Positions 51,401 through 63,060 are shown, numbered from the stretch's first letter. The stretch is 64,000 nt of DNA from Telopea speciosissima (GCF_018873765.1 NC_057916.1:10992001-11056000); one strand, 5' to 3'. Numbers and translations: made by a program. Notes: a model not told the origin generated them from the letters alone.

Positions 51401-54400
51401 TAGTTCCACACCTCACTCGTTGAATTTAGAGGGTTGAGGGGGTTCAACCACTTCAATGAAGTTTCTAAATCCTAATGTGTATAATGGAAACAGGGAGCTC
51501 AGTCTACATTTTGGTTACCTTGCTTCTACATGTCTATAAATTTCTACCCTTCCTTTCTGATGCAGGAGAATCTTGGACCGGACTGGCCCAACTGGTGCAC
51601 TACCTTGGACCGACCCAAACTCAATTGAACCGGGTTCAATTTGAACTTTTTGGATCTAGTAGGATTTCAGGAATTTATCTTATTTGGGGAAATAATGTGT
51701 TTTAGTTTATCTTATTCTCTCTTTATTTTAGAAGTTAGTTACGTAGGATATTTGGTTTCCAATTGTTTTAGTTTCCCTTCTGGATAAGTTTTAGTTAGAG
51801 GGTTTTTTTAGGAATCTTTTATTTTTCTTTATAAATGATGTAAACCCCCATCATTGAGATATGGAAGAACGAATTGAAAAGTGAGTTTGTGTGTGTGGAA
51901 CCCCCCCCCCTCTGCTTCTTCTTCTACGGTTTCTTCTCTTCCCCTCTGCAATTCTGATTTCTTTCTATCTTTTCCTTTCTCCTTTCCGGTCCCCCATTAT
52001 CATTGGACCCGGTTCAATTGAGTTTGGGTCGGTCCAAGGTAGTGTACCAGTTGGGCCAGGCCGGTCCAAGAATCTCCTGCATCTTCTTAGAGGGGGGGGG
52101 GAAGATAGCTATCCAATTTCTAGGCATCCATTCATAAGTAAGAATATTGACTGAATAGTCACTGGTAATTAACCACTGCTTCATTAATGCAACTTACAAC
52201 ATTCAAAGGCTACAAACAAAGAGTACATAAATTAAAATCACGTCTTAGAAGCTTGTACATGTAAGATAAAAATCAGATTTAAGTCACTAAAATAAAAGTT
52301 CTAGTAATAAAACATCAAAACCAATGTCACGAAGCAATCTTTTCTCAATCTGTGATATTAGATTATCCAACTCAGTTCTAGTTAAGTTCAGCTTGTCCAC
52401 CAACAGAGAAGCAAAAAGAAATCAATTACAAATATCATAAAAGAGAATTGGGGGAAATGCACTCACTCTCTTTCCCAGCGACACCGATAACCACTTATCA
52501 ATCTGACCATGCTTTCCAGATAGGAAACTACGGCGGTAGAAGAAACCAAGAAATCTAGGGAACCTCCGGGCTAAGAAGTACATCAATTTCCTTGTTGATG
52601 TCCACTTCTCCCAGGTTCTTTGTCTCTCTTCCATTGTCATTGTTGATTCATATGGATTAACCATTGGGGCAAACATGGCTGCACCTGCAAGGTTTTGTCA
52701 CTGATGGGTCAGAAAGTTTACTGTAATACAAAGAAAGTCACAGTTTCTTGTGGAACATATCTTTTATGTATGCCAGCATATCCATATCAATCGTTAAATA
52801 AATAAGAATAAGTGAAGAGGTATTCTACTTGGGCTGGTTAGAGGAGCTTCTTGTAAAGAGTCATCTATTTGAGCCGTATGGATCGCTGATGAGGCCATTC
52901 TAGCTGTTAGATAGATGGCAGTATTCACCCATATGGCCACCATGTAGCAAACATTTCCCCTCGTATTGGTCATCCAACCTTTTTCTAAACTTCTTCAAAC
53001 TATTGATCTTTTCCACTATTTTCAAATTCCAATCTGACAATCTGTCATGTGACAAACTCTGTTTGGGCTGAACTTGCAACATGAGTAAAAAGTAATTGGA
53101 TGGTATATTTCAAAAAAAAATCGGATGCACACTAAACTGCATTTAGCAGAATCACAACCCTCTTAGAGAAGGATTTCTATGTGACACTGAGAAATAGAAT
53201 CATGCTGACAATAGAGCGGTCACTAAGACAAAGTTCCAAGTGGACTAGGAATCTGCTATGTAGCAGCTTGTTCACACCCAGTTCTGTGGACAAGTGGCGC
53301 ACACCACCCTACTACTGCAATATGTTTCAACCCAAACAGAGTTTTGCTAAGAGTTGCAATATAAAGGTTCAAAAGTCATCCTTTTGAAAATGGTTTGACT
53401 GTTAAGAATACAAAGTGAAAACTTCAATTCATGAGGCCCAAATGGTTTGAAGTTGGGCCACCAGATTCGGCATGGTGAATCAAGTGGACCTCCTTATCCA
53501 ACAGCTGGAATATCCAAGTCATCTCTCCATGTGGCCCTCCATTTCCTACTATTATATGATGACAATGACAAGGAAATGTCCCATTCCCAACATCAAGGGG
53601 CTGGATCAAGCAAGGACCTGTAAGATCTACTTAAATTGGCAACGAAAAGAATGAATGCAAGAAGCCAACTCTGTAATTTTTCTTTTTGAGAGGGGGGTTG
53701 AGGATTATAACCTGCAATCCTGTCAGGAATATATTTGAGTGCAGCCCAAGCATGAATGCTTCCACCTGAGTAACCCATCACCCAGAACTTGTCACTGGCA
53801 CCAACAGCATCCGTGATATATAACATATCCAGAGCCGACGAGTTAAGATTCCTGCTGGGGTGAGGATCACTCTCCCCAAAGCCAGGAAGATCATATGTTA
53901 CCAAGCGGACACCAAACTCCTCCAGTAGTGATGCTTTAACTCCAGGAATTCCTGTTTAAGAACAAAGTACACAATAAAGTTCGATGAATTCACCAGGGAC
54001 AACCACTGACCTTTTCCAAATATACTCAATGCCAATACTGAATTAGTTGATTTACCTGCAAGTCGTGAGGAAAGAAATGAATGTGGAGCAACCAGAGAGA
54101 ATCTAGCTCTGTTAGCTGGAACACCTTGCTCATGATATGCAATGTGTCTTCCATCAGGAAGTTGTATACGACTAGCATTAGAAGGATGTATATACACTTT
54201 CTTTATCAGTGGTACAGATATATCCTGTCCAGTATTTACATTCAATGCTGCACATTGACAATGAATTAGATATTGTTAAAGATGAGAAGAAAAGATAGAA
54301 TTACAAATTCCAAATATTAGCAAAAACTATAAACTTCTTGGATTTATAAGATTGATAAGAATACGATCGAAAAGTAACCTTTCATATCCCAAACTAGGGA

Positions 54401-55411
54401 TGGCGACAGCAAAAGATTGTAGGAAGTTCAAACAAATGCTTGAGAAGGCTGATAAGATGATACAATTTGGAATCAAAAAGAGAAAGAGAAAGAGAACGAG
54501 AAAAGAAACATAGTATGACATGAAATCGGAGAGTAGAATACTGTTTGTGTAATGTGTGGTAGCTCTACTTTTTCTCTAAAGTTATCTTCTTTGAGTCTCG
54601 CAGATTGAGCTAGCATGCCTTCATTTGGCTTTATGTGAATTGTCTTGTAAGTTGTCTATATTCTCTTTTCACAGGCTACCCTCTATATTCTCCATTTCAC
54701 AGTCCCTATGTTCATTTTTCTTTTTCTTCTTTTCACTATAATTAATTATAGAGAAATCATTAATCGGATGGAAAAGCATGAAAACACAAGAACGTCAAAA
54801 TTCAAAACAACTAAACAATCTTACAGAGAAAACAACAAGACTCTCATCAAAACAAAAACAAAAAAAGAAAGAACAATAAGACGCAAAACCCAAAACTTGA
54901 GATAAATTTGTAGAAGGAAGCAATCCAACAAATTTTGGATTGCACAACCGAGCTCTCTCTTATATTTATGAAATGCTAATGATCCAGAAACGCCACAAGT
55001 ACCTGATAATGCGAGAATGAAAACGAAAAAAATGATCGACCAGGCGTGAACTGGGTCCCGATCCTCCGGCAAGTACTCGTTCAGGAAACTAAGTCTACGA
55101 GAAACCTTTGCCAAAGGCCCTCCGAACTTCCGCACAACATAAGAATCTTCATTCCCAAGATTCTGCAGTACCACATCCCTGCAACCTCTGGCCAATTCCA
55201 GCAGCATTTCGGCGGAGGCCGTCAGGAATCCTTTAAATTGATCCTTAAAGCTCTCTGCTTCAGCCGTATCGCCTTCGAGTCCCTCATCACCACTGAAACT
55301 AGTCGCTGTCGGCGCGACTCCAATGCCATCATCGGGGTACCTAATCCCCGTGTCTTCCACAAGGCTTGCGAGCTCATCTCGCCATGACCTATTCACTGTA
55401 ACTTCGGACAT
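48471..55411 (-). CDS. Alpha/beta hydrolase with N-terminal membrane segment, 6 exons
   Basis: Predicted exons, in coding order: 55411-55003, 54247-54056, 53951-53712, 52684-52467, 49839-49585, 48728-48471. GT/AG borders and phases agree throughout, giving 523 residues. An acidic soluble N-terminus precedes a membrane segment (HAWSIIFFVFILALS, about 122-136). The hydrolase fold starts with RIQLPDGRHIAYHEQGVP, then PHSFLSSRLAGIPG, YDLPGFGESDP, the nucleophile elbow GYSGGS (Ser262), the acid WQGMDDG (Asp441 or 442) and SGEGHF (His470). The triad is complete, so an active serine hydrolase is likely; substrate unknown. The start at 55411 (MSEVTVNRSWRDEL) fits the plant family better than the upstream in-frame Met near 55510. 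Intron 4 (2627 bp) carries a reversed LTR and a foldback element. Confidence 0.9.
50300..51021 (-). mobile_element. Probable internal remnant of a minus-strand LTR element
   Basis: Sequence next to a reversed primer-binding site. It is full of loosely repeated words (aactccaaac, gccgtatgagctcc, aacaactccaaatgg) and holds a 17-base G run at 50803-50819. No gag or pol domain is recognisable, so it is called from position only. Confidence 0.4.
51022..51032 (-). other. Reversed tRNA-Met primer-binding site
   Basis: On the minus strand this reads TGGTATCAGAG, an exact match to the common plant LTR-retrotransposon primer-binding site, and it abuts the LTR-like block at 51033-51362. Confidence 0.7.
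51033..51362 (-). repeat. LTR remnant, minus orientation
   Basis: About 330 bp beginning TGTTATAGTTTTAGTC and ending GATATTCTCACA when read on the minus strand, directly followed by a primer-binding site. A TG...CA layout and the right distance support a 5' LTR. No matching second LTR is visible in the intron, so the element is truncated. Confidence 0.65.
51559..52083. mobile_element. Element with 79-bp terminal inverted repeats
   Basis: Left arm starts gatgcaggagaatcttggac and contains cggtccaaggtag-type words; the right arm is its reverse complement, ending gaatctcctgcatc. Arms are about 79 bp and roughly 93 per cent identical by eye. The core (51640-52003) is T-rich with ttataaatgatgtaaa-type sequence reminiscent of a small LTR, and a 10-C run at 51901. 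It has no coding capacity. A foldback MITE or a rearranged retroelement is possible. Confidence 0.75.
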
Positions 55412-56424
55412 TCCTACTAAAGACAAGCACCTATAAATTAGTACGAAGTGACGAAGAAGCACAAACTCTAAGGCTGCATCATTTTGGATCCAAAACTCGG
55501 ACTTAGGCAATCAAAATAGCGCAGAAAACGAAGTTAACGGAACCAAAATGACAGCTCTTTAGCGTGATATTGAAGTTGCATCGATTAGTGTTAAAACCCT
55601 AGCGGACAATATCTATCGAGATTCCAGAAGCTATTAGAAAAGGGCCAAAAGGCCAAGGCAAAAGCATCCACCGTCTTTTTCTTTCTGACAGAGACGTGGA
55701 TGCTGAAATCCGTTCTGAAGAGACAAACCGACATTTAACCGTTATCGCCATTAATGGCCATTTCCGAGCTCCTTAATGGTCCGAGCACGACTCACAGACT
55801 CAGAGTCTCACAGAGACATGCCAAGTGCGAACCAGTGGGCTTTGGAAATCACGAATTTGGTGAGGCTGGATATCAAAATCGACGTTCAGGATTCGTCCAC
55901 GTCGACAAATAGCCGCCTTTGCAGTTAACTGCCGTTTACCGTTTGTGCAGGTGCGTGGCGGAGTTAGTGGTGTCATGGATGTACCTGCAATTGCCAGTTA
56001 ACGATGTACAGAGTGTCTTGACATCGTGGAGCGATTTGCGGTGTGTTCATGTGACATCTAACGAAGAATGGTTACGCCGCCCCTCCTTCTCTTTCCTTTT
56101 TTTCGTTTTATTTTATTTTATTTTTTTTTTCCTGGACAGAATCGAAGGAATTGAGATTTGGATCCTCTACGGTATGGAGTATTGCGGCCTAAAGTTGAGC
56201 GGTCATCATCCGGCGCTCAAATTATAGGTCACCACATAGAATTAATGTCAATCCAATGGTTAGTTCATTATGATAATGTAAAATTTTTTGTCATCCACCG
56301 TCAACCAATTATTGAATCGACATTAATTTTACGATGGTCATTTAACTCCAGGCCAAATAGGTCTCTAATCCTCTTTTCTTTTTTTTTTTTTGTAAAGGAG
56401 AGGGCAATTCGATTCTTCTACTTT
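55412..56424 (+). other. Region upstream of the hydrolase
   Basis: Should contain the minus-strand hydrolase promoter and 5' UTR; no clear TATA box seen. A small inverted repeat (attaatgtcaatcc against attgaatcgacattaat) lies at 56241-56330. No gene recognised. Confidence 0.5.
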
Positions 56425-56575
56425 CGCCTGCCTTTACTATTGTGTGCTTCCCACACACAAGCAAGGCGGAATGCACCGCCTTACCCTTGCCCGAATGCCT
56501 TGCCCAAGCGAAGGTAAGGCGATACTTTCCATCGTGCTTGTGTGAGGGATGCACGGCAGTACCCAGCAGGCTTCC
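56425..56575. mobile_element. GC-rich palindromic miniature element (family M), copy 2
   Basis: Arms include gcctgcctttactattgtg and cccacacacaagcaaggcg on the left, with their reverse complement on the right (gcttgtgtgaggg, cagcaggc). The interior has cgccttacccttgcccg and gcccaagcgaaggtaaggcg, shared with 15850-15996 and 59684-59873. Non-coding. Confidence 0.7.
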
Positions 56576-59399
56576 AAAGTGGAGGAGTAGGATACGAGGA
56601 GAGGGAGTGACCATGAATGCGCAATTGAGAGATTGAAGTGTAACCAATGGGCAATGACAGGTTACTTGAAAAATGGGCAAATCTTACTTTTTGCTGCTTG
56701 TGATGGTTGGTGGGGATAAACGCCTTGCCACTTTAATCAGATGATGTGATTATTTTTACTTTGAATAGAGAGATTATGCCACTATGGTCTAAATTAGCAA
56801 TAAATAAATCTTTTTGTTTTAATTCAATTAAATACTCTCTTAAAATATTGACATGTATTTCATGTATGTCTATAGAACAATAATAACTTAGTGTTATCCC
56901 TGAAACCCCAAGTTCTCTTGCTCTGATAAAAAAATCAAATATAATTTCTTCTTAATTATTTTGTGCACACTTTTGGTTACAATAGACACCTAGTTTTTCT
57001 TCATCGTGGAGATCTGACCCTTTTGTTGGCATTGGAGAAGGATATTTTTAACACGTATACTGGGGTTTGAAGTTAATAATGATATAATAATCCAATCACA
57101 ATTCACAAGTGGTGAAAAAATTCTTTAATTCTCTATGAGTGAAGGTAGATTTAATTCATTAGATATTGAGAATTTCTTATTTATAAAATCTTTTAAGGCA
57201 TTAAATAATTTGTTAGTATACTTTTTACCCTTTTAGCATAAATACTTTTTTTTTTTTCAACGAGGGTAAATCATGTTTTTTTCACACGTATATTAAAAAA
57301 TTGTGCAAGAAAATTACATCTTTTGATAATGACAAAAGACGATTTCCCCTCCCTATGGTTTTGGGTGTCAGGAACATTGGGGATGGCATCATCCACTTCG
57401 TATGACCTTGAAAACTTTCTTAAGGATAAGTCACTTTCAAATTCTTTTGAAAAGTCATTTTTACCCTGTTAGCTTAAATAATTTTTAGGAATTAGATAAA
57501 GAGCAATCAGAAGAATGTTACAGGTTTTAAGTACATTTATAGACGTGTTATCTAGAGTGTCCCCTAAATATTAAATAAAAGATAACAAGTTTACCATGCA
57601 ACTAATGCATTAGATACTCTCTCACATTTTTATTTTATTTTTTTGGTTGTTATTCATATAACAAGGGTGAGTTACGTTTGGAAAAATAACAACATGGTGA
57701 AAAGATGAATACATAACGAGCAATGAGACATTAAATGATCAATTAAGTAGGGCAAATTAGACATTTCATTTTCTTTCATATAATCTCATGGTTATAATTT
57801 AAATTGACATTTAAAATGGCATTTCTGTCATTTCATAATATACTCCAGCCTCACCCTTCTTTCTCCGTCGTTTCGATGTTGCAACATCTACAACCTCCTC
57901 CTCCACAAAGACAACGATCCCATCATCTTCTTTCTTCCTTTTTCTCTCTTGTTGTCCAACCCCACCTGAGAGCAGTAGGTAAGCCCTTGCCTTTCCTATT
58001 GTTCTTCTCTAATCTAAAACCTAATCGCCCCCGTGAAGCACCGATCTCAGAGTTGAAGGGCAACTTGTTAAAGGTAAGAATCTAAGGTCGTGTTGATCCT
58101 TACATCTACAGAAATTACCATCTTCTTCTTCTTCTACTACTACTACTAGTGCTACTAGCTCACTGGAATTTAATCGATGTGTTCCTCAGTCAAACCCATA
58201 CTTTTTTCTTACTGAGAAGCGCATTAGTACTTCCAAGGGAAAAGGAAACAAAAACATTAGGGGTGAAGGATAGGACAGAAATTTAACACTGAGGGGTGAT
58301 TTTAGTCGATGAGACTGTCTTGCATTTTCATATTCATGAATCACATAATGATGGCCAAAGAGGCAAAGATATTACAATATGGCGGTTTGAGGAAATGCAG
58401 CACTCGAGATTTCATTGTCTGGAAAAACCTACCCAAAAGAGCAAATTTGCAAAACACAAATTGTTAAGAGTGGGGAACAGATATAAAAAAACATTTAAAC
58501 GGGCAAACCATGCTTCTCTGCGCCTGCATATTAGAGTTTGGGGTTCCTTCGTAGAGACATCGACTATTAAGCAGTGAGATTTACTGCCAAAGAGAACGAT
58601 GCAGCCAAAACCTAGCATTCTGATACAAGATTTAATCAACAACCTATAACCTTATAGGAAAAGAGAGAGAAATGGGTAAGAGGGTTTTTGGACTAAAAAG
58701 CGAGAGAGAACGAGAAAAGAGAAATTGGGAGTGAGCGGAAGATTTGCCGGTAACAGAGAGAGAGGTTAGATAGATTTTGGGGAAGATAGGTGGTGATAAA
58801 TTACAATTTAACCTTTTATTAAGAAATCCCGTTAAAGTTCCTGATTTTCTTCAAATTTTTTTTTATATTTCCAATCGTGGCTGTGATTTAATTTAACTAT
58901 CCCATAAATTTATTTCTAATATCTCTCGACTGTAGTTTTAAGAGGGTAATTGACGTGGGTTAGGGTAAATAACAGACCCTTGTTACCGTAATAAGTTTCT
59001 TTTTTTTAATTATTATTTTTCCTGTTCCATTGATTATTTGGGCTCATGCGAATGATTGCGTTTTTTATATTGCCATTGATGTGATGTGGGGGGTTGACAA
59101 TGTAGAAACTCTGCATGAATACAAAAAAAGGGGGAGGAGTTTCCTATCTTGGAGCTTCACCTATACTAGCATCCGTGGGCCTCTCTCTGTCTCTTCCCCT
59201 AATAAGGGTTAGAAATGTCATTTCACATGAGAAATTGAGGGAGATAGACACAGCGGAGCATTGGCATAGGCCACACTATTGTAGAAAAACATTTTCCCTA
59301 TAAAATCAAGAAGGGGATCATTGTCAAACTACATGGCCCTTGCACCAACGCAAGAGCCAATGAAAGCGCATGCAAGTGCATTCAATAGGGGCCAGATTT
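56576..59399 (+). other. Intergenic region, mostly AT-rich
   Basis: No gene supported. An open frame at 57804-58085 (93 codons, Pro/His/Ser-rich) and one at 58296-58577 have no recognisable domain. A CTT/CTA microsatellite lies at about 58122-58147. Around 59318-59395, ggcccttgcaccaacgc and gagccaatga recur in altered form at 22912-22990, suggesting another dispersed repeat. Confidence 0.5.
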
Positions 59400-59683
59400 T
59401 TCAAGTACTTCTAACTTTGAATTTTTTGGATTTCCATCTAGATAAGAATTTTTGAAAACTGAGCTATTTTTATAGGATGTCTCTTTAAAATGAGAGTGGA
59501 ATTCATCATTTGTTTTTTTGTTTCCATTCATTTGGATCTTTTCCGTTTCATCTATTTTGTTCGGGATCCTCCTTTTCTTTCGAATAAAAGGAAGGATAAG
59601 GGTCTTCTTTAGTGGATCCCTCTCCAATAGGGATGAAAATTTTCATTTCATTTAGGGGTGCCCCGATCATTTCGGGATCCAAA
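59400..59683 (-). pseudogene. ycf1: Nuclear plastid DNA insertion: ycf1 (TIC214) fragment
   Basis: Read on the minus strand, this gives plastid Ycf1-like protein: KEKEDPEQN, then after a one-base frameshift near 59550 [40 protein letters not shown] and [10 protein letters not shown]. The word order DEF-HFKE-Y.NS.YLDGN-NSKLE is highly characteristic of Ycf1, a subunit of the chloroplast protein translocon. A small piece of a large plastid gene in a nuclear retroelement-rich setting, with a frameshift, is a NUPT. It ends exactly where miniature element copy 3 begins. Confidence 0.8.
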
Positions 59684-59873
59684 TCCTCTACTGCCGAGCT
59701 GCCCGGCAAGACCGTGCTGCGCGATAGGACCATACTGCCTAGACACGGTACTGCATGCAATGATCGCCTTACCCCCAATCGGGCAAGGTGTTTGGGCAAG
59801 AGTAAGGCAGACATTACGCGCAACACCGTGTCTGGGCAGCATGTTCTCGCCGGGCAGCTCGGCAGTAGAGGAT
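59684..59873. mobile_element. GC-rich palindromic miniature element (family M), copy 3
   Basis: Near-perfect terminal inverted repeats: left atcctctactgccgagctgc, right the reverse complement (gcagctcggcagtagaggat). The interior shares atgatcgccttac and gggcaag with copies at 15850 and 56425. Flanking ccaaat on both sides may be the target duplication. This is the best-preserved copy and therefore the best model for the family. Confidence 0.8.
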
Positions 59874-60118
59874 CCAAATTGATCATTTTGACCTTACTAT
59901 ATGTGGGCGCTGGCTCCACGTAGCATGGGATCCTTATATATAAAAAAAAAAATCTTATTTTTCCAAAAAAACTATTCAACAAGACACACACTTTAGGATT
60001 TACCAGAAAACTAAACATACACACAGTGGTTAGAACCGAAAAAACTTCCTTTTATAGGGTCGTTCCCACCATTTAAATGCAATCGCAATCGCAATCGCAA
60101 GTCCATTTACACGGAAAA
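59874..60118 (+). other. Short spacer
   Basis: AT-rich with a (GCAATC)n run at about 60078-60098. Nothing else recognised. It may contain more plastid-derived DNA beyond the miniature element, but I could not match it. Confidence 0.4.
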
Positions 60119-60291
60119 TTGTCACCTCAATTTGCCTGCCTATCAATTTCCTCAATTCCCTCTAATAGAGGGACGTGGATCCCACTAGGGCAATGTCTTC
60201 GGACAAGGGATAGGATGATCATTTCCGCCCTCTATTAGATGGAATTGAGGAAATTGAGGGGCAGGTAAATTGAGGGGATAAAGATGTCCCC
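60119..60291. mobile_element. Inverted-repeat element near SAMTL promoter
   Basis: Arms of about 55 bp: left from gtcacctcaatttgcctgcc to ccctctaatagaggg, right from ccctctattagatgg to gaggggataaagatgtcccc. The loop is 45 bp. The ends differ from family M. It lies within about 700 bp of the SAMTL-like start and may be part of that promoter. Confidence 0.7.
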
Positions 60292-60339
60292 TGTTCTACG
60301 CGGCCCCTGCGTCAGCTTTATCTGTTCCGGAGGTTAAAA

Positions 60340-60962
60340 ATGGGAGGAAAAAAAAGGAAAAAACAATCCTCCCGTTTTGCCTTATTTTTTTTGTTCAAAT
60401 TTATTCATTCCATTCTCTGCGTCTCTTCTTCTTCATCTTCATTGGTTTCGGTCTTTTTTTTTTCTGCTCTCACCGCCCAATTTTCGCGGAATTTCGACGC
60501 TAAACTTCGCAGGTATTTCCCCCCGGAGCCATTGGATTAAAATCCTCCAAACTTAGATAAGAGAAATTAATCAGCTAAGCTCTACTCTGCTTATCGTCGA
60601 GCTCGAATCTGATTTGAAAGGTTTGTGTATCGAATATCGATGGAGGACATTTCCGACTTCCGCCAATGATTTTGATCGGCCTCGATGAACTTCCTTTCGG
60701 ATTCTTAATACTTTGTACTGTTAGGGTTTTTTAGTTTCAGACAGGATTGTTTTCTTGCTTCGTTCAACAGATCTCATTCGCTTGTTGATCGGAACGACCG
60801 GATTTTTTTATATTGAATGTCTCGGGTAAATCGTCTATTCTTCGTGGTCTGCTCCTGTCCTGTCGGATGATGTTGTGATTCTTTTAAGCAATGCAAGTAT
60901 TGACTGCTTTATTTGTTTGATTTGCACTATTAAATCTAGTGCTGCTTTCCATTGTATTAGTA
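60340..60962 (+). promoter_or_regulatory. Presumed SAMTL-like 5' UTR
   Basis: CT-rich leader (cgtctcttcttcttcatctt) and TTAGGGTTTTT-type sequence typical of plant 5' UTRs. It may contain an intron. The transcription start is not determined. Confidence 0.4.
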
Positions 60963-62100
60963 ATGGTTTCTGCGAATGACCCAGTAGATTCCTTCTTTAA
61001 TTCCCTTCACGCTGTTAAGGGTGCTCTTTTACCACTTGAAGCTGGAATTCGTCGCGCTGCTAAGGATCTAGAATATTGCTGGGCGGGTCCGAGAAGTGGG
61101 GCGAATAATCTTGAATTGTTCCCCAAACTGAATTTCGGTGCTGCCGAGAACAGTAAGAGGAGTTCTTCTCTAAAGAAGAAACAGTGCGAGGAAGTTGTTG
61201 ATGACAGAAAAAAAAACTTATTGTTAAAATTTCCGATCAAGACGTTCTTGGGAACGTTTATTCCCAACTCCGGAGCCAATGACCGCAGGGCCGAGCTTCT
61301 GAAGAAAGGATCCAAAGAAAAGGACTCAGTTGGAGAGAAGGTCTCTTGTACTAACTGCTTGCAGTTTGCAGTTACCTGGTCTTTGTTGCTTAACAATTTT
61401 GTTCAGGCGTTTCCAAGTCCATTCAAAAACGTAAGGAAACGTTTTCAGAAACAGGGTGCCCAAGACAATAATTGTTCAGATTCATGCAAAGAATCAACAT
61501 CGTCAGGGGTGGCATCTAAACCGAAGCAGAGGGATGATGTTCAATTTTCTGGGTCATTTCAGAACAAGGGCACAACGTGCAAGGAAGGGGACAATTTGTC
61601 GTTGGAACTCCTTATAGGTTTAATATTTGACCAGATCACCCAAAATCTTCAGATATTTGACCAGGGTAACCAGCAAACATGTCATAAGAGTGGTCAAGCC
61701 GAAACTTTGCCTAAATTTGATCACTTAGGGTTAATTACAGGTATACTTAAAGGGAAAAAGGCAGATGTTGATTACTTTCTTGGGAACTTGAGGTTTGCAA
61801 AAGTCGGAGGTGTGCCATCAAGTCTAGTAGGAGCAACTTCTTCTGTCAAAGCAGAGAGTGAAGATGACGTCTCTGCTGGTAACAGGGAAGAAACAGAAAG
61901 CAGTTCACCTAAGAAGCCCGCAAATGGGTTGCTTAACATTCCATTATCAAATGTTGAGCGATTGCGGTCCACACTCCCTACTGTTTCATTGACAGAACTG
62001 ATTGAGCTTCTCCCTCAAATAGGGAAGTCCTCTAAAGAACATCCTGACAAGAAAAAGTTATTCTCTGTGCAGGATTTCTTCAGGTATACTGAGTCTGAAG
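60963..62100 (+). CDS. SAMTL-like mitochondrial carrier, first coding exon (partial gene)
   Basis: N-terminal extension of a calcium/EF-hand-type mitochondrial substrate carrier resembling Arabidopsis SAMTL (S-adenosylmethionine transporter-like). The exon runs MVSANDPVDSFFNSLHAVKG, LEAGIRRAAKDLEYC, LKFPIKTFLGTFIPNSG, a low-complexity Ser/Lys-rich middle and a conserved end SLTELIELLPQIG, KKKLFSVQDFFRYTESEG. It closes at a GTATGTAC donor in phase 1, as expected before the EF-hand-like exon. The carrier repeats themselves are outside the window. Start: the Met at 60963 is preferred over 60939 because the family starts MVS-NDP. No break is seen in 379 codons. Confidence 0.85.
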
Positions 62101-62650
62101 GTATGTACCTCTGTAATCAATAGGTTACAGTTAATTCTGGGTTGAAGTTTGACAGCAAAACCTTATATCTTGAACTATTATTTTTACTTACTACTCAATG
62201 CTTAAGCTGTTTGTGTGGGCCAGCAAGGTTTTGATTGCGGGACTGTGGTTCTTTGCTATGCTATACTTTGTGTACACATAACTACATATAATTCACACTA
62301 CAGTATGCTTTTCTAAAATTTTATATTGGATTCTTGGATGATATATTTAAGCATTTATGTAATACACAAATGCAAGTGAATAAAATGATTGTCAGCAAGA
62401 AGAAGTTCATGAGTGAAAAAGAATGTTGATCCAATCATGGAAGTGCTTTTCAGAAAGAACATAACATGGAAATAATTGTAGAATGTTGGAATGGAGTTGT
62501 TTTTAACACAACAAAGGTACAACATTGGCAATAATAGAACAGCCAACTATATACTGAAGCATTTAAAAATCCAATTTGAATTATGGTAACAATGAAAAAG
62601 AAACTTGAAAATGCATAGATGATATCCAGAGTTAACAATTTTTTTAGGGA
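62101..62650 (+). other. Start of SAMTL-like intron 1
   Basis: AT-rich intronic sequence after the donor at 62101. No exon recognised before the LTR element. Confidence 0.5.
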
Positions 62651-62653
62651 AAA

Positions 62654-63060
62654 TCTGTTCGTAACCACCTTGGTTACAGCAATTAGTTCTAAACATATTT
62701 GTTTATTTATTTAGTAGGTTATTTATGTAAGTCTTTTATTTGTTTTGGGTTGACTACATAGGAGTTAGATAGAGTTTGAGTTTGAGTTGCAAGTTATTTC
62801 AGTTTTATAGTTAGAAAAGGAGTCTTTGTTATTTCCCCTTTAAGTACTTGCATTGTAACCAATGTGAGAAGATAGATTAAATTGTGGATATTGAATTTGT
62901 TGGTGCTCAACTTTGTGTGAGTTTGTGGGTGATATCCTTTACCCTTCCCCTGCATATATTTCATCTCAGAATTCTATTTCCACTGGGAATTCCCCACTGT
63001 CCCCTCTTTTTCTACTCTTAAACTTCGATCGAACCTCGTTATGGTTCCGCCAACAACAAC
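62654..63060 (+). repeat. Probable 5' LTR of a Ty3/gypsy element
   Basis: Sequence with typical LTR composition (ttgtaaccaatgtgagaag and ggtgctcaactttgtgtg before a pyrimidine-rich stretch), followed by a non-coding leader and a gypsy-type gag frame. Borders are approximate; no clean TG...CA or primer site could be fixed. A 20-plus A tract follows at about 63080. Confidence 0.5.

Noticed and set aside
56342-56680. 112-codon minus-strand open frame
   Set aside because: It mostly reads across a foldback miniature element; GC-rich palindromes create open frames by chance.
57804-58085. 93-codon Pro/His/Ser-rich frame
   Set aside because: Composition reflects a CT/CA-rich leader; no domain and no conserved start or splice context that I can see.
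59548-60024. 158-codon minus-strand open frame
   Set aside because: It is a chance join of the ycf1-derived fragment and the miniature element; no single protein explains it.
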